Shown in pieces: positions 28,501-40,916 of a stretch of DNA of 49,703 nt (position 1 is its first letter; each line of letters opens with the position of its first letter). The position numbers were made by a program, and so were the translations under genes. The stretch covers positions 1 to 49,703 of the forward strand of contig NZ_QWFA01000016.1 of the NCBI RefSeq assembly GCF_003501885.1. Direction: 5' to 3'. The DNA comes from Streptomyces globisporus. GTDB taxonomy: Bacteria > Actinomycetota > Actinomycetes > Streptomycetales > Streptomycetaceae. The notes beneath the pieces were generated by a model. The model searched no databases, was not told the origin of the DNA, and saw only the letters and a list, made by a program, of their open reading frames with translations.

Positions 28501-31500
28501 CGAGTCACGCCGTACTCGCGTGTAGCAGGAACGCCCCAGCCGCGCGCCGGCCCGGAAGGGACCGTAGTGGATCGGGAGGAACAGGCGCCGGTCGCCGCTC
28601 TCCGAGTCGTCGTCGGCCCTCACCTCGCGGAGCGCCATCCCGCTCGCGGCCACGGCACTGCCGTCGATGAGGGCGGGATGGAACAGCCGATGCGGGCCGT
28701 CGTCCGCCGCGCGCTCGTCGAGGGCCACTCGCAGCCAGACGTCCTCGGGCGTGACGTAGGCCGCGCCGACCGTCTTCATGAGGTTCGAGTGGACGAGTCC
28801 GTCGGCACGGAAGGCCCGATAGACCTCTTCCAGGTCGCGGGACCGCCCGTCGTCGGCGCGCAGCACTTCCAGTACCTCGGCCGGGATCTTCGTGGCGTCG
28901 ACGGCGGCGCGTCCCGTCCGCCGCATCTCGGCCGTGATGTACGGCAACGGAGCCGGTTCGGAGCCGTGGGACGCCACAGCGGTCACGGTGATCCGCCAGC
29001 TCGCCGCCCCGTCGGCACGGGCCTCGACCTGGATGTCCACCGCACGGCCGGCATCCACGGACAGCGGTCGGTAGATCGTCAGCTCCTGGAGAGTCAGCTC
29101 GGTGTACGGCACATCGGGGGCGAACTCCTCGAAGCAGCCGTACAGCAGGTCGATCCACGCCAGCCCGGGCAGCAGGCGTCGGCCGTGGACGCGGTGACCG
29201 TCGACCACCGCGTCCCCTGCGTCGATGTGCCGGGTCAGCACCAGCGGCTGTGCGACACCGCCGAGAGAGATGCCTGTCCGTTGGTCGCGGCGCTCGAGTC
29301 CGGGAAGCGGCACCGGGCCGCGCAGCCCGGGGCGGCCACGTCCGAGGACCACGTGCGCGTTCGTACCGCCGTCGGCGAAGCTGCTCAGCGAGGCGTAGCG
29401 CAGGTCCACCGGCGCGTAGGCCCGGGGGAAGGCCAGATGCTCGGGGTCGATCGTGTGGTGCTCCATGGGTTCTTCGCCGGACAGGAACGGCACCGTCCGC
29501 TGGTGGTGCAGCATGAGAACGACCTTGATGAACGCCGCGATGCCTTCGGCGCACAGCGGGTGGCCGATGTTGGGCTTCATCGAGCCGAGGCCCAGCGGAG
29601 AGGTCCGGTGCTCGCAGTAGACCGCCTCGATGGCCTTGAGTTCGAGGAGGTCGGTTATCTCGGAGCCCGAACCATTGACGTCCAGGTGTCCGACCTCGTT
29701 CGGCCGGACACCCGCCCGCCGCAGCGCTTCGCCCATGACCTGCTTCTGCGCTGCCAGGTTCGGGGTCGCGGGCCCGGCGGTGCGGCCGTCGTTGTTGAGA
29801 GCCATGCCCTCGATCACGGCGTAGACCGTGTCGCCGTCCCGCTCGGCCCGGTCCAGTGGCTTGAGGACGACGACGCCGGCGCCCTCCCCCAGGACGACAC
29901 CGTCGGCACGGCGGTCGAAGACGTGGAACTCCCCGTTCTCACGCAGCAGTCCGCGGCGGCGGAACAGCTCGTGGGCAAAGGTGTCCGTCAGCAGACTGAC
30001 GCCCGCCACCAGCGCCAGGTCGGCCGAGCCCGTCGCCAGCGCGTCGGAGGCCGTCCGCATCGCCACCAGGGAGGAGGAGCACGCCGTGTCGATGACCATG
30101 GCGGGACCGTGCCAGTTGAAGAACTGGGAGACGTTGGCCGCGAGGTAGTTCTGTCCGACCGTCATGATCGGGTTGCGGGCCCCGTCCACGAGTGCGTCGT
30201 CCGTCCGGTGGGAACCACGTGCACCGACGTACACACCCGTGCGGGTGCCCTCCAGCTCCTGGGGGCGGTAGCCGGCGTGGTGGAGCGCCTTCAGACTCTC
30301 CTCGAGCAGCACCAGTGCCTGCGGATCCATGGCGCGGACGTCCTCGGGACGCAGCTTGAAGTATCCGCCGTCGAAGCCGAAGACATCGTCGACCAGTCCT
30401 GCGTGGGCACCGTCCGGGAGCGTCCAACGGCTGTCGGGAACCTCGCGGATGGCCGAGCGGCCCTGGCTGAGCAGCTCCCAGTAGGAGTCGATGTCCGGGG
30501 CGCCGGGCAGCCGGGCGGCCATGCCGATGACGGCGACGGCCTTGTCACGCCCGTGGCCACCACCCGCGGTCGCCGCGGGCCGCTCGGACGGCCTGGCAGG
30601 GTGTGAGGAGTCGGCGGACGGTGTGTCCCGCGCGTTGGCCATCGCCGCGCCCTCGGCCTCGGCCGGTTGCGGCTCAGCTCCGAACCGTGCAGCGACCACC
30701 GCGGGGTCCGCGCTCAGCAACCGCGCCGCGAGTTCGCTCAGGGTCGGGTACTCGAGCAGGGTCGCGGGGTCGAGGGTGATGTCCAGGTGCTGCTGGATCC
30801 GCTGGAGGAACTGGGCGAGCAGGACGGAGTCGGCCCCGTAGTCCGCGTACGCGGTGTCCTCGTCCAGCTTCCCCGGTTCGAGCCCGAGCTGGCCTTCGAG
30901 AGTACTGCTGAGGAAGGCGACGAGCCTTCCCCGCGTCTCTCCGTCGTTCCGCGACGGCTCGGGCGTCACGGGGGCGGCGGGCGCGGGCGTCACCACCTCA
31001 CCGGTCCGTGCCGCGCCCGCCGGCCGGCGGGCGTCGAGGAGCGAACCGGGTTCAAAGCGGCCGGCGTCGACGCGGACCGGCATGACGACGGGGCCGCGCG
31101 GCGTGGTGAGGATGTCGTCAAGGAACATCGTGCCTTCGTCATCCGTGATGCTGAGCAGCCCGGTGTCGGTGTATGCCTGGCTTCTGACCTCACCGAAGCC
31201 GGTCTCGCGCCAGCTCGGCCACTGGATGCTCGTCATCGGCAGGTCCGCGCCATACGCCTGTGCGAAGTAGTCCATGAACGCGTTGCCCATCGCGTAGTCG
31301 CTCTGGCCGACACCCAGTGCGGGGATCGCGGCGGCGACCGAGGAGAACAGGAGGACGAATTTCAGCGCCCGCCGGTCCAGAGCGGCAAGCAGATTCCTGG
31401 TGCCGTCGATCTTCGGTGAGACGACCCGGGCGATGTCATCGACGGGCTTGCGGACGAACGCGGGGTTGCGTGTGTCGACCAGGCCCGCGGCATGGATGAC

Positions 31501-34500
31501 CCCGGTGATCCGTCCGAGCGTCGACTCGACCGTCGCTATACCGGCGATGACCTCGTCGGCGCGGTCCAGAGGCAGCGCGAGGACTCGTACCTCGACACCC
31601 GCCGCCTCCAGCTCCAGGACTGCGGCGATCTTGTCGCGTACCGAGGGCGGGCAGGCGTCGGGGGTGGCCCACAGATGGCGTGGAGGCAGCGGCTCCCGGC
31701 CTGTGAGGACCAGTCGCCGTACGCCGTAGTGGTCGACCAAGTGCCTGGCGCACAGCAGCCCGAGGCCGCGTGTGCCTCCGGTCACCAGGAGGACCTCGTC
31801 GGGAGCGAAGACCGGCCGGGCCGTCCGCGCCGCTCGCACTGCCGCCTCGGCCAGTACGGGGGTCAGGCGGACTCCGGCGCGGTAGCAGACCTCCACGTCA
31901 CCGGCGTCGTCCGTGAGCTCGCGATGGATGACAGCCGCGTCCTCGGCATCGCTGCGCACGGCGGGGTCCAGGTCGACGTGGCGCGAGGTGAGACCCCGGT
32001 ACTCGCTGCCGAGCATCCGGTGGAGCGCCGCCCGCGCTCCGGCAGCGGGGTTCACCTGGTGACCGGCATACTCCCGGCCGTGGGTGTCCGGTGATTCCAG
32101 GCCACGCGTCACGAACAGCAGGCGGATGTCACGGGACGCCTTGTCCTCAAGGGCGCTCTGCAGGAGGGACACCGCGACACGACCGGACGCCTCGGGTTCG
32201 GCGAGCGAGTCGGTGCCCGCGTCGTCGGCTATTCCGGTGAGATCGATCCAGGCGGTACAGGTTCCGATGTGGCGTTCGAGGACCGCCTGGGCGTCGGGGG
32301 CGGATGTGTCCAGCAGCGTGGCGTCGTCGAACCGCTGCGCAAGTTCCCCGGCGAGCCCCGTCGTCGCCCCGTTGTGCAGGACGATGACGGAGAAGTGCCG
32401 TGTCCGTCCGGCGCCCGGCACAGTCTCCTGCCACCGCTTGGTCAGGAACAGCGTCGTACCGGACCCGGTCCGGCGCTCCGGCCCGGCCTCCGTCCGCGGC
32501 GTTCCCGCCGGGGCGGCCGGGGGTGTGGGAGCGGCCGAGGCAGCCGGGGCCAACTCGGGTACCCAGTGCCGGTCACGGGCGAAGGGATAGGTCGGCGCAC
32601 TGATCCTGCGGGGCATGGGGCCCGTGCGGGCGTACAGTTCGCGCCAGTCCGGTGCCGCACCGCGCGACCACAGTTCGGCGAGCCTGTCCAGACCGCCGTG
32701 CTCCATCGGTCCATCGGCGGGCGCCGCTGCCGGCATCGGCGGCAACGTGGCGTTGCCCTTGCCCTGTTTGGCATGGCCCCGGTACAGCCCATCGACGGAC
32801 TCGTCACCCGCTACATACCGCTCCAGCTTCTCGGCGAGCGTCCGGAAGGAGTCCGCGACGACACCGAGGCGCTCCGTCATGGCCTCGCGCCCGCTCTGAA
32901 GCGTGTAGGCAAGGTCCGCTGGAGTGGTCCTCCGCCTGGTCACGGCGGTCTCCGACTCCTTTTCGCGTGCGAACCGCAGAAGTTCACCCGCGTACGCCCG
33001 CAGGCGATCCTCGCTCTTGGCGGAGAGCGTGAACAGCAGGGGCTCGTGCGCGACCACGGCCGGTTCCGGACGCCGGTCCACGTACTCGGCCACTACCAGA
33101 TGGGCGTTGGACCCACCGGCGCCGAACGACGAGACTCCGGCGATCCGGGGGTGGGTACGCCCGTCCAGCACGGGCCGTTCCCAGTTCCGCAGCTCCTGGT
33201 TGACGACGAACGGCGTACGGGTGAAGTCGATGTTCGGGTTCAACGTCGCGGAGTGCAGTGAAGGGGCGATCTGGCCATGCTCCATCTGGAGCAGCACCTT
33301 GGTGAGCCCGGCGATCCCGGCCGCGCTCTCACAGTGGCCGATGTTGGACTTGGCCGAACCGAGGTAGCAGAACTGGCTGTCGCCCTCCTCGGTACCACCG
33401 GCGGCAGTCCTGAACGCTTGGGTCAGCCCGGTGACCTCGATGGGGTCGCCGAGAGTGGTTCCGGTGCCATGCGCCTCGACGTAACTGACGGTCCTGGGAT
33501 CGACCTCGGCCTCGCGCAGCGCACTGTGGATCGCGGCCTGCTGAGCACGGGGGTTGGGCACGGTGTAGCCATTCGTGCGCCCGCCGTGCGACATGGCGCT
33601 GCCCTTGATCACCCCGTAGATGTGGTCGCCGTCGCGCTCCGCGTCGTGCAGCGGCTTCAACAGGGCGACACCCACGCCCTCGCCGGGGATGTAGCCGTCC
33701 CCACCGATGCCGAAGCTATTGCAGTGCCCCTTGCTGGAGATGAACTGCCCAGCGCTGAGGGCCAGATACTTGTTCGGGTGCACGGTCACGTTCACACCGC
33801 CGGCGAACGCCAGCTTGGTACGGCCCTGGCGCAGATCACGGCAGGCCAGATCCACCGCGGTGAGCGAGCCGGAGCACATGGTGTCCACGGTCATGCTGGG
33901 CCCGTGCAGGTTCATCACGAAGGAGACGCGGTTGGCGATGCTCGCGTAATTGCTGCCGAGCGGACTGGGGTTCCCTCCTGCGGACCCGGCATCCGGGAAC
34001 AGCAGCTGGTACTGCCCCCACATCACACTCGCGTAGACACCGATCTGGCCCTCGCCGGCCTCGTGGTCCGTACGCCGCAGCCGCTCGCGCGTGTACCCGG
34101 CGTCCTCCATCGCTGTCCAGGCGTGTTCCAGGAACAGCCGCTCCTGAGGATCCAGGTGCTTGGCCTCACTCGGCGATATGTTGAAGAACAGCGGATCGAA
34201 GCGGTCGACCTCGGCGATGAATCCGCCCCACCGGCTGTAGTGGCGGCCGGGCACCGTGCGATCGCCGGAGTAGTACGCACGCCAGTCCCACCGGTCTTCG
34301 GGAACCTCGACGACGCAGTCGCGCCCCTCTCGCAGGTTCTGCCAGTACTCGCGCAGGTCACGGGATTCGGGATAGCGCCCGGACAGACCGATGATCGCGA
34401 TGTCCAGCGCGGTGGACGAGCCCCGTGCGGGAACAGGCACGGGCACGGACACCCTGGTGTCCTCGGCGGCCTTCTCCGCCTCGGATGCCACGACGGGCAG

Positions 34501-37500
34501 CACGACGCCCACGGCGGCGGGGGCCGCCACGGAGGCGGGGGTGACGGCCGACCCCTCGGACGGCGCGAACATCGCGTCCAGCGAGGACCGGTGCTGCGCG
34601 ATGAAGTATGCCCCCAGCTCCGCGAGGGTGTGGTATTCGAACAGCAAGGTCTTGGAAAGCGAGCCGAACGACCTCTCCAACACGGCGGTCAGCTCGGTCG
34701 CCAGTATCGAGTCCATACCGTAGGAGCCGAGCGGCTCGTCCACGTCGATGTCGCTCGCCGGCATCTCGGTGACCCGCGAGAACTTCTCCTGGAGGAAGGC
34801 CATGGTCCGTGCTTCCAGGCCGCGATCATCGCGCTCGGGCACGCGCTCAGGCTCGCGTCCGTCACCGTTGGATCCACGCGGCACGCCGGCGGCCGATGCC
34901 TGCCAGTCCTGGTCGAGCTCCAGGAGGGCGCGCATGCGCTCCGCCTCCCCCGCCGCCACGACCACGCGGGGCTCGCCGCTGTCGAGAGCCCGGTGGAAGG
35001 CCCGAATGCCGTCCTCGGTCGTCATGGGGAGCAGCCCACTGCGCACGCGCAGGGCGCGCTGGGTGGCCGCGTCGGTGCCCATGCCACCGCTCTGCCACAG
35101 CGGCCAGCCGATGGCGACCGTACGGCCGCTGCGCCGACCCGCCTCGACGAGTGCTCCGCGATGCCGCGCGAACTCGTCGAGGAAGGCGTTGGCGACGGCG
35201 TAGTCGCCCTGTCCCACACTGCCGGTCGCGCCCACGATGGAAGAGAACAGCACGAAGAAGTCCAGTTCCGTGCCCTTGGTCGCCCGGTCCAGACTGTGGC
35301 ACCCGGCGAGCTTCGGCGTCAGCACGCGACGGAACTCCGCTACGGGCTTCTTCACCAGGAAGCTGTCGTGGATCACGCCCGCGGAGTGGATGACACCGTG
35401 CAGCCCGCCGTGGCGCCGCGTCAGTTCGGCGACGAGTTCCTCGGTCGCGCGCTCGTCGGAGGCGTCCAGGGAGTGGTACTCGGCTTTCGCGCCCAGGGCA
35501 CGCAGGGATGCCAGCCCCGTCTCCTGGGCCGGACCGTGGAAGGACCGGCCGGTCAGGCAGATCACCGCGTCCTTCACCCGGCGGGCGATCTCCTCGGCGA
35601 AGATCAACCCCAGGCCGCCGGCACCACCGGTGATGAGGTAGACACCTCCGGTGCGCCACGGTGCCGGCCGCGCCGCCGCCTCGGCGAGTGGTTCCCAGCC
35701 GAGGACCCTGCGACGGCCGTCCCCGTAGCTGATCTGCCGGTCCTCCGGCGCGCGACTGTCCTCCTCCAGCCTCTCGATCAGGTACGAGGCAGGGGAGTCG
35801 GCGGGTACCGCGAGAACCTGTCCGACGAAAGCCGGGTTCTCCAGCTGAGCCGTCCTCAGCAGTCCGGAAAGGGCCTGGTGCAGGGCCGACTCGCCGTGCG
35901 AGGGCGTCAGGACCTGAAGGAGCACCGAGCCCTCGGACCTGTCGAGCAGGAGGCCCTTGAACACACGGAGCAGCTCCAGCGCCTGGGTCGTGACGGCCTC
36001 GGCTCCCGGTGCGGCGGTGGCGATGTCCTCGGGCGGCTCCAGGAAGGTGAGGTGAGGTGCGCGTGTGCGCAGGTCCTCCAGCCGATCCTCGAAGCCGCAG
36101 GCGAGAACCAGGCGCAGCGTGCGCCCCCGGCCCGCGCCCGGTGACGGCGCGCCGGAGGTATCGGTCGGCTTCTCCCTCCATACCGGCTGGAACAGCGTCA
36201 CCTCCTCCGCGGCCGCGGTTCTGGATGATTCCGTGGTCTTCCGCATGGAGTAGCCCCGTAGAGTCGCGAAGATGTTGCCCTGCTCGTCGCAGAGGTCGAG
36301 GTCCCACCGCCGTACCGGGCTCGCTGGACCGGGAACCTCACGGATCCATGCGTAGGCCGACGCAGGAGTGGCGCCGAAGACTTCCAGACGGTCGAGCGCA
36401 AAGGGCAGGGATGTGTTCCAGGGCCCGTTCCCCCGGGCCGCCCGGGCCTCGGAGGCCAGCGTCGCCTGAAGCGCGCCGTCGAGCATGCTGGGGTGCAGAA
36501 CGAAGTCCTGTCGGGTGTCCGCCACGGCGTCCGGGAGTACGAGGGAGGCCAACAACTCACCGTCGCCCAGTCGGATGTCGCGGAGGGTCCGGTGTGTATC
36601 GCCGTAGTCCAGTCCGGCCTCGTGCAATGTCTCGTAGTACTCCTCGACGGTGAAATCAGCCCTCTCCGTACGAGACTTGAGCGCCGCGATGTCCAGCAGC
36701 GGCGGCGGGGCCGCCGCACGCCCGCGCGATCCCCTGCCCCGTGAATGGATCACGTGCGTTCCCGCAGAGGTCTGGCCGGTGCTCACCTCGTAGGTCACCC
36801 GCTGGTCAGCGCTGTTCCCCTCGCGCTCGGGGGCAGCCTCTTCCCGCGTCAGAACTGTGCGTACCGTGCGGTCCTCGGCACCGACGACGATGGGCCGCGC
36901 CCATACGACGTTCTCCAGACACAGCGTCGCGTTCGGATCGTCCGTTCCTGGCAGCGTGCGGTCGACGGCTGCGCGCGCCATCTCAAGGTAGGCGACCGCG
37001 GGCAGCACGTGCTTGCCCCTCACCTTGTGGTCGCGCAGAAAGAAGTCGCAGGCTCCGAACTCGGATTCGAAGGCGAGGTGGCCCGCACCGGGGTTCACCG
37101 GCGAGGAGCCGGACTCGCGCGGGAGCAGCGGATGCCTCCTGCGCTCGCGGGTCCCGTCGGCGTCGGCCGTTTCGAGGTCGAGCCAGTAGGGCTTCCTGGC
37201 GAAGGCGTAGGCGGGCAGCGGCACGCGCCGCGGCCGTGCGACGCCTGCGTAGAGCCGGTCCCAGTCCACCTCCTCGCCCCGAACCCAGGCGACCGCCAAC
37301 TGTTCGGCGTCGGCGGCCGTGGTGACGGCCGGAGCCCTCTCGCCCTTCCTCCATGCTCGCCTACGGCCGCGCAGGACGGTGGGCGGCAGCGGAACGGCAC
37401 GTGATGCGGCGCCCTCCAGGAGTGACGCGAGCGAAGCCACGTCCGTCGGCATCAGGCACAGCCGCTCGGTCAGCGCCTCCCGGCCCACCTGGGTCGTGTA

Positions 37501-40029
37501 CGCCAGGTCCATGAGGTCGGCGTCGGTGAGCGGGCGGCCGGCGGCCCCCTCGGATCGCAGATGGGCCAGGAGGAGCTCCGCCTGCGTGGCGAGTTGGGCT
37601 TCGCTCTCCGCCGAGAGGACGACCACGGGCCTGGGGCCGCCGGTGAGCGGGGCGGGCTCCCCGTCCTCGGCGGTCCTCAGTCGGTGTCCGACGGCCGGAG
37701 GCTCGGCGACGATGACATGGGCGTTACTGCCGCCCGATCCGAAACTGCTGACTCCGGCAAGGCGTATCGGCCGGTTGCCGGGGTCCCAGTCGCTGAGCCG
37801 GTCCACCACGGAGAAGGGCGTGCCGTCCAGGGCGATCTGAGGGTTGCGCCGCGTGTAGTGCAGTGTGGCGGGCAGCTTTCCGTGCCGGATGGACAGCACG
37901 GTCTTGACCAGTCCGGTGATGCCCGCGGCTGCTTCCAGGTGGCCCAGGTTCGTCTTGACGGATCCGATGGCACAGGGCGCGACGCTGCCGGCGAAGGCCC
38001 GGGTCAGACCCTGGAGCTCGATCGGATCGCCGAGTGGGGTGCCGGTGCCGTGCGCCTCGACGTAGCTGATGTCGGACGGGGTCACCCGGGCGTCGGCCAG
38101 CGCCGCCTCGACCAGGCTCGCCTGCATGGCGGCGCTGGGTACGGTCAGCCCGCCTGCCTGGCCACCGTGGTTGGTGGCGCTCCCCTTGAGGACCGCGTAC
38201 ACGTGGTCGCCTTCGGCGAGTGCCGTGGCCAGCGGCTTGAGCAGCAGGACGGCACCGCCCTCGGAGCGCACGTAGCCGTTGGCCGACTCGTCGAACGTCT
38301 TGCAGAGACCGTCCGGCGACAACATGCCCGCCCGGTGATAGGCGATGCTGTTAGCGGGATGGCACAGGACGTTGACACCGCCGACCAGGGCTGTCTCGCA
38401 CTCCCCCGAGCGCAGCGCGCGCACGGCGGTGTGAACAGCCACCAGAGAGCTGGAGCACGCCGTGTCCAGCTGGGCACTCGGGCCGCGCAGGTCGAAGAAG
38501 TACGAGACGCGATTGGCGATCACGGCCATGGCCGTGGCCGCTCCGCTCTGCGCGCGCGGGATGATGCGCTCGGTGTCCAACACTCGCTGGTAGTCCGAAC
38601 CGCTGGCGCCGACGAACACTCCCATCGGTGCTCCCGCGACCTTGCTCGGTGGATATCCCGCGTCCTCCAGACAGGCCCAGGACAGTTCCAGCATCCATCG
38701 CTGTTGCGGGTCCATGAGGTGTGCTTCGCGCGGGGTGATACGGAACAGGGCCGCGTCGAAGCGCCTTGCGTCGGTGACGAAGCCGCCGCGGTCGATGCCC
38801 GGGTGTGTGCTCGGACCGATCCCGTCGGGCCACCGCCAACGGCCTTCGGGCAGCGTCCCGACCGCGCTGCCGCCCCCTTCGAGGAGCCGCCAGAAACTGG
38901 TGGCGTCCTCGATGCCGCCGGGTAGCCGGCAGGCCATGCCGATGATCGCGATATCGCGGGAGTCTTCGTCGCCTTGCGCTGCACCACGCTCTTCACCTGG
39001 CCCTGCCGCGGGGGCGGGGAGCGCGGTGGCGGACTGGATCGGTGGGGATTCCTCATCCCTCAGGCCGTCAAGATGGCCGACGATCCGGGCGCCTGTGTTG
39101 TGCTCGAAGAAGAAGAGTGGTTCGACGGATATTCCGTACCGACTCTGGATCTTCTCCTGCAGGTCCAGGAGGCTCGCAGAGTCAAATCCCAGCTCGAAAA
39201 GCGGACTCTCTAATAAATGCTGGACTTCTTCACAGACCTGGCCGCCGAGTATGTCACGAAAGAACTCATGCATATCGTCGGCCAGCTGATCCGCCGCAGG
39301 GATGTCCGAAACCATGCCGGAGGCGTCCTGAAGAATTTCCTGGATCCGTTTCGCACGGTGCGGCAGATCGTATGCGACAAGGACACCGTTACCACCGTTG
39401 ACGAGATCAGCGGGCCGATACCCCGGTACGAGGTGCCGGATGTGCGCCCCGTGCAGCTGATGCATACGTAAAACGGTGTCCAGACAGCGCCCCTGCGCAT
39501 TGGTGGCCCGTATGTAAGCCCGGAGTTCCATGTCCGGGTATCGCCCGAAATCCCGGCAGCGAGTGACCCCGACGGCTGTCTCCATCGATTCGCTTTCCTG
39601 ACACCAGGTCAGCAGATGCTCCAGCAGCATGTCTCCGTAACCGAGACTCTGCTCACCGGGGTCGACGTTCAGGGAGAGCACATGAGCGACGGGCCCGTCC
39701 GGCCGGTGCAGCCGGTCCACCGTGTCGAAGCTCAAGGAGAGCAGGTCATCCGCACTGTCGATGCGCTGCGAGTAGACAACACCTCGAACAGCTCCCTCGG
39801 CTTCGACGACCAAATGCCCCACGGAGTTCACCAGTAGCCGCTGCCTGATCGTCTCTTCGGGGACTCGTAAGAGCTCGGGCCAGCATAACTCTTCCAACTC
39901 CATGAGTCGGGGCATGTCAGAGAGACGGGCATGACGAATGACAGCGTGGTGCGCGTGCAGCATAAGCCTGGTCAGACCTTCCCCCGCGTCCAGCACCTGC
40001 CGGTTGCCGGACGAAATCTGATTCCGCAC
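25561..40029 (-). CDS. trans-AT PKS: GNAT-ACP, KS-DH-KR-ACP, KS-KR-ACP, KS0-DH-ACP, KS-ACP
   Basis: 4822 residues. GTG at 40029 has no clear ribosome site; ATG at 39963 (GGGGGAAGG upstream) is an alternative just before the GNAT fold. GNAT loader (QSLGYG cofactor loop) with ACP (GFDSAS, about 280): such pairs start chains with acetyl from malonyl-CoA. KS1 (DTACSSS, HGTGT), DH ([10 protein letters not shown] about 1000, HPSMLDGAL), KR (TGGAGGLG about 1466), ACP (YGMDSI about 1772): adds an enoyl unit. KS2 (VDTMCSGS), KR (TGGTRGLG about 2748), ACP (YGADSV about 3065): a beta-hydroxyl. KS3 keeps its Cys but has NGSGS for HGTGT, so is a KS0; with DH ([10 protein letters not shown] about 3612, HPALIDG) and ACP (GLDSAT) it forms a dehydrating bimodule with KS2. 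KS4 ([13 protein letters not shown]) and an ACP (GLTSLG, Asp replaced by Thr) add a beta-keto unit before the NRPS. No internal AT. Confidence 0.95.
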   Translation of the reverse strand: MRNQISSGNRQVLDAGEGLTRLMLHAHHAVIRHARLSDMPRLMELEELCWPELLRVPEETIRQRLLVNSVGHLVVEAEGAVRGVVYSQRIDSADDLLSLSFDTVDRLHRPDGPVAHVLSLNVDPGEQSLGYGDMLLEHLLTWCQESESMETAVGVTRCRDFGRYPDMELRAYIRATNAQGRCLDTVLRMHQLHGAHIRHLVPGYRPADLVNGGNGVLVAYDLPHRAKRIQEILQDASGMVSDIPAADQLADDMHEFFRDILGGQVCEEVQHLLESPLFELGFDSASLLDLQEKIQSRYGISVEPLFFFEHNTGARIVGHLDGLRDEESPPIQSATALPAPAAGPGEERGAAQGDEDSRDIAIIGMACRLPGGIEDATSFWRLLEGGGSAVGTLPEGRWRWPDGIGPSTHPGIDRGGFVTDARRFDAALFRITPREAHLMDPQQRWMLELSWACLEDAGYPPSKVAGAPMGVFVGASGSDYQRVLDTERIIPRAQSGAATAMAVIANRVSYFFDLRGPSAQLDTACSSSLVAVHTAVRALRSGECETALVGGVNVLCHPANSIAYHRAGMLSPDGLCKTFDESANGYVRSEGGAVLLLKPLATALAEGDHVYAVLKGSATNHGGQAGGLTVPSAAMQASLVEAALADARVTPSDISYVEAHGTGTPLGDPIELQGLTRAFAGSVAPCAIGSVKTNLGHLEAAAGITGLVKTVLSIRHGKLPATLHYTRRNPQIALDGTPFSVVDRLSDWDPGNRPIRLAGVSSFGSGGSNAHVIVAEPPAVGHRLRTAEDGEPAPLTGGPRPVVVLSAESEAQLATQAELLLAHLRSEGAAGRPLTDADLMDLAYTTQVGREALTERLCLMPTDVASLASLLEGAASRAVPLPPTVLRGRRRAWRKGERAPAVTTAADAEQLAVAWVRGEEVDWDRLYAGVARPRRVPLPAYAFARKPYWLDLETADADGTRERRRHPLLPRESGSSPVNPGAGHLAFESEFGACDFFLRDHKVRGKHVLPAVAYLEMARAAVDRTLPGTDDPNATLCLENVVWARPIVVGAEDRTVRTVLTREEAAPEREGNSADQRVTYEVSTGQTSAGTHVIHSRGRGSRGRAAAPPPLLDIAALKSRTERADFTVEEYYETLHEAGLDYGDTHRTLRDIRLGDGELLASLVLPDAVADTRQDFVLHPSMLDGALQATLASEARAARGNGPWNTSLPFALDRLEVFGATPASAYAWIREVPGPASPVRRWDLDLCDEQGNIFATLRGYSMRKTTESSRTAAAEEVTLFQPVWREKPTDTSGAPSPGAGRGRTLRLVLACGFEDRLEDLRTRAPHLTFLEPPEDIATAAPGAEAVTTQALELLRVFKGLLLDRSEGSVLLQVLTPSHGESALHQALSGLLRTAQLENPAFVGQVLAVPADSPASYLIERLEEDSRAPEDRQISYGDGRRRVLGWEPLAEAAARPAPWRTGGVYLITGGAGGLGLIFAEEIARRVKDAVICLTGRSFHGPAQETGLASLRALGAKAEYHSLDASDERATEELVAELTRRHGGLHGVIHSAGVIHDSFLVKKPVAEFRRVLTPKLAGCHSLDRATKGTELDFFVLFSSIVGATGSVGQGDYAVANAFLDEFARHRGALVEAGRRSGRTVAIGWPLWQSGGMGTDAATQRALRVRSGLLPMTTEDGIRAFHRALDSGEPRVVVAAGEAERMRALLELDQDWQASAAGVPRGSNGDGREPERVPERDDRGLEARTMAFLQEKFSRVTEMPASDIDVDEPLGSYGMDSILATELTAVLERSFGSLSKTLLFEYHTLAELGAYFIAQHRSSLDAMFAPSEGSAVTPASVAAPAAVGVVLPVVASEAEKAAEDTRVSVPVPVPARGSSTALDIAIIGLSGRYPESRDLREYWQNLREGRDCVVEVPEDRWDWRAYYSGDRTVPGRHYSRWGGFIAEVDRFDPLFFNISPSEAKHLDPQERLFLEHAWTAMEDAGYTRERLRRTDHEAGEGQIGVYASVMWGQYQLLFPDAGSAGGNPSPLGSNYASIANRVSFVMNLHGPSMTVDTMCSGSLTAVDLACRDLRQGRTKLAFAGGVNVTVHPNKYLALSAGQFISSKGHCNSFGIGGDGYIPGEGVGVALLKPLHDAERDGDHIYGVIKGSAMSHGGRTNGYTVPNPRAQQAAIHSALREAEVDPRTVSYVEAHGTGTTLGDPIEVTGLTQAFRTAAGGTEEGDSQFCYLGSAKSNIGHCESAAGIAGLTKVLLQMEHGQIAPSLHSATLNPNIDFTRTPFVVNQELRNWERPVLDGRTHPRIAGVSSFGAGGSNAHLVVAEYVDRRPEPAVVAHEPLLFTLSAKSEDRLRAYAGELLRFAREKESETAVTRRRTTPADLAYTLQSGREAMTERLGVVADSFRTLAEKLERYVAGDESVDGLYRGHAKQGKGNATLPPMPAAAPADGPMEHGGLDRLAELWSRGAAPDWRELYARTGPMPRRISAPTYPFARDRHWVPELAPAASAAPTPPAAPAGTPRTEAGPERRTGSGTTLFLTKRWQETVPGAGRTRHFSVIVLHNGATTGLAGELAQRFDDATLLDTSAPDAQAVLERHIGTCTAWIDLTGIADDAGTDSLAEPEASGRVAVSLLQSALEDKASRDIRLLFVTRGLESPDTHGREYAGHQVNPAAGARAALHRMLGSEYRGLTSRHVDLDPAVRSDAEDAAVIHRELTDDAGDVEVCYRAGVRLTPVLAEAAVRAARTARPVFAPDEVLLVTGGTRGLGLLCARHLVDHYGVRRLVLTGREPLPPRHLWATPDACPPSVRDKIAAVLELEAAGVEVRVLALPLDRADEVIAGIATVESTLGRITGVIHAAGLVDTRNPAFVRKPVDDIARVVSPKIDGTRNLLAALDRRALKFVLLFSSVAAAIPALGVGQSDYAMGNAFMDYFAQAYGADLPMTSIQWPSWRETGFGEVRSQAYTDTGLLSITDDEGTMFLDDILTTPRGPVVMPVRVDAGRFEPGSLLDARRPAGAARTGEVVTPAPAAPVTPEPSRNDGETRGRLVAFLSSTLEGQLGLEPGKLDEDTAYADYGADSVLLAQFLQRIQQHLDITLDPATLLEYPTLSELAARLLSADPAVVAARFGAEPQPAEAEGAAMANARDTPSADSSHPARPSERPAATAGGGHGRDKAVAVIGMAARLPGAPDIDSYWELLSQGRSAIREVPDSRWTLPDGAHAGLVDDVFGFDGGYFKLRPEDVRAMDPQALVLLEESLKALHHAGYRPQELEGTRTGVYVGARGSHRTDDALVDGARNPIMTVGQNYLAANVSQFFNWHGPAMVIDTACSSSLVAMRTASDALATGSADLALVAGVSLLTDTFAHELFRRRGLLRENGEFHVFDRRADGVVLGEGAGVVVLKPLDRAERDGDTVYAVIEGMALNNDGRTAGPATPNLAAQKQVMGEALRRAGVRPNEVGHLDVNGSGSEITDLLELKAIEAVYCEHRTSPLGLGSMKPNIGHPLCAEGIAAFIKVVLMLHHQRTVPFLSGEEPMEHHTIDPEHLAFPRAYAPVDLRYASLSSFADGGTNAHVVLGRGRPGLRGPVPLPGLERRDQRTGISLGGVAQPLVLTRHIDAGDAVVDGHRVHGRRLLPGLAWIDLLYGCFEEFAPDVPYTELTLQELTIYRPLSVDAGRAVDIQVEARADGAASWRITVTAVASHGSEPAPLPYITAEMRRTGRAAVDATKIPAEVLEVLRADDGRSRDLEEVYRAFRADGLVHSNLMKTVGAAYVTPEDVWLRVALDERAADDGPHRLFHPALIDGSAVAASGMALREVRADDDSESGDRRLFLPIHYGPFRAGARLGRSCYTRVRRDSVTHRDELFTLAMEFFDSEGRRTGELRNLVTKAVRDTRHIDPVRFGEAPVEPAPPAGGAQAHADVVSAGETAGVVASVVAARIGVPAEQVDTHTSYYELGLDSATLLQMASEIGSRLGAKLSPTSLFEHPTVAGLAAHIVELHGPAVPAVEAPDPSPGRAVHDEPSVPGAQVAERSAAPARETGPGDIAIVGLGGRYPKAGDVTEFWENLKAGRDCVTEVPENRWPRDTFRGKRTPSGRTMASWGGFLDDVDCFDADFFGVPADEAAQLDPQERMFLEVCWEAIEDAGYTPAGLTGTTVRGPRRAVGVFVGVMHKDYVLVQHDAADGVGPAPLSLNSASIAHRVSHFCDFNGPSMAVDTVCASSLSALHLAVESLRRGECHAALAGGVNLSLHPAKYRAYGALELLASDTPARSFGAGADGYVPAEAVGAVLLKPLSSAIADGDDIYAVIKGTAVNHSGRTPGLRTPSVAAQAALIEDCLDRAGIDPASLGYLEAHGTGTEIGDLIEIQALRKVFEERTDAKRFCALGSVKSAIGHAEAAAGISALTKATLQLHHATLTPMVRAERPNPYLDLDDSPFRLQTDLEEWTVDVTGPAAAPRRAGVSAFGATGANAHVLLEEAPRKAGVPGYGNGAPGPVLVPLSATDGERLRAYAEKLLRFLESKDGMAVDASALAHTLQTGRVALAERAVILAYDLDEVKDALGALARGTDSGVGNVWRSREGGQVPESRLLDEDDLRTELVARWAAQGAWDKIAELWTGGYAVDWRPLYAETTPRRLHLPTYPFARRPHWVGAPGESVTPEPGPSAAPGTSVSGQPRLGALHWRYVPESEPLPTEPGTSEPAGSRFSPEERARGFLRQLVAARLGRAADEIGLHTGLIELGLTSLGAVGLTEELTATVDPAFLPSVLFEHTTIAEVAAHLTARRSAALARLVAVTAEEPPRSEHAESVRAEVLAVLGDLHTGELPLEDAIALLDTDRNEK

Positions 40030-40395
40030 TCAGAGCAGCGCGGTAAGAAAATTTGATGCGGCAGCCCGAATTCGCCCGAACTCACGCACAGTCGTACGCT
40101 GCCTTCAAGAAACCGAATCGGACTCGCAGAACCCCCTCCCATCGAACCCAAGGTTCACGATCCACGCAACAGAATCACGTAGCCGTCGGCAACGCTACCC
40201 GAGACATGTGCCTAGATCAACAAGCAGATGACGGTGATTCGATCAAGCCACCAAACGGAACATTGAACTCAGGGCAATGAGAGAGGATCACAGTCCGGAC
40301 AGTGCACAAGTTGGCGCACCAGACCGGCGGCAATACCACCACATGCACCGCACACGTACCCAACTGGGATATCACCCATCATCATCTGGCGAGCT
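40030..40395. other. Upstream region of the large PKS; no gene seen
   Basis: 366 bp, clearly AT-richer than the PKS, probably holding the promoter of the PKS-NRPS transcript. Short open frames here lack ribosome sites, codon bias and recognisable motifs. I see no convincing -35/-10 pair or repeated operator. Confidence 0.5.
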
Positions 40396-40545
40396 CGTGC
40401 ATGGTTGGCGGTAGCGCGTCGAGACCTTGTCGAGCACGGCATCAGCCATCTGAAGAACTGGCGATCCCTCGCGCGGCACCACGGCCGCCGAGAACACATG
40501 AGCGGCATCATCCAGACCGTCGCCGGACTGCTCTCCCACCAGCAG
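40380..40545 (+). pseudogene. Remnant of an IS5-type transposase C terminus
   Basis: One plus-strand frame reads DLVEHGISHLKNWRSLARHH followed by a residue stretch ending GIIQTVAGLLSHQQ. This is the C-terminal end of IS5-like DDE transposases, with the glutamate-containing HG-SHLKNWR helix. Everything N-terminal is missing and there is no start, so it is a decayed fragment. It lies at the junction between the biosynthetic cluster and conserved chromosomal genes. Confidence 0.7.
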
Positions 40546-40654
40546 GCCGCCACGATGGCCGGCGGTCGGACCTGGTCGTGCGCTGCTGACCCGGCCGCGG
40601 GGCCGACGCGCGGGCGAGCATCAGGAGCTGTCCACGGCCGAGCAGGCCGCCGTG

Positions 40655-40862
40655 CGGCAGGCTGATCTTCAAGCGGTACGGAGTCCGCTTCACCGATCCC
40701 CGGAGTCGGCACGTACCTCAAGCGCCGGGGGCTGACACTCCAGTGGCCCGGCAACCGGCCCGTCGAGCAGGAACCGTGGGCCGACCCGACCGGCGCGCAG
40801 CTGACCTTCTCCTCGCCCGGCACGGACCCGAGTCATCGCTCGGTCCCGCTGCGCGAGAAGTG
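40655..40862 (+). pseudogene. Decayed IS630-like transposase N-terminal fragment
   Basis: A frame reading LIFKRYGVRFTDP switches within a few bases to one reading GVGTYLKRRGLTLQWPGNRP and then VEQEPWAD. Together these match the winged-helix region (RYGVRFT...GV..YLKR.GLT.Q.P..R..E) of IS630/Tc1-type transposases. The frame change near 40690-40705 and the absent catalytic domain mark it as dead. It belongs to a different family from the adjacent fragment, so this spot took at least two insertions. Confidence 0.6.
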
Positions 40863-40870
40863 ATCACCGA

Positions 40871-40916
40871 CTGCTGCCGGGCGGGCAGGACCCGGCTACT
40901 GCCCGCCCGGCAGCAG
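40871..40916 (-). terminator. Terminator of the glutamate ABC transporter operon
   Basis: Perfect 18-bp inverted repeat, CTGCTGCCGGGCGGGCAG at 40871-40888 and its complement at 40899-40916, with a 10-nt loop. The upstream arm is itself coding: it specifies the last six residues (LLPGGQ) of the permease, and the stop codon lies in the loop. Confidence 0.85.

Noticed and set aside
40053..40280. 75-residue plus-strand frame upstream of the large PKS
   Set aside because: Composition and codon use are not gene-like; it lies in the likely promoter region.
40269..40823. 184-residue minus-strand frame at the cluster edge
   Set aside because: Antisense to two transposase remnants and has no family features, so it is most likely a shadow.
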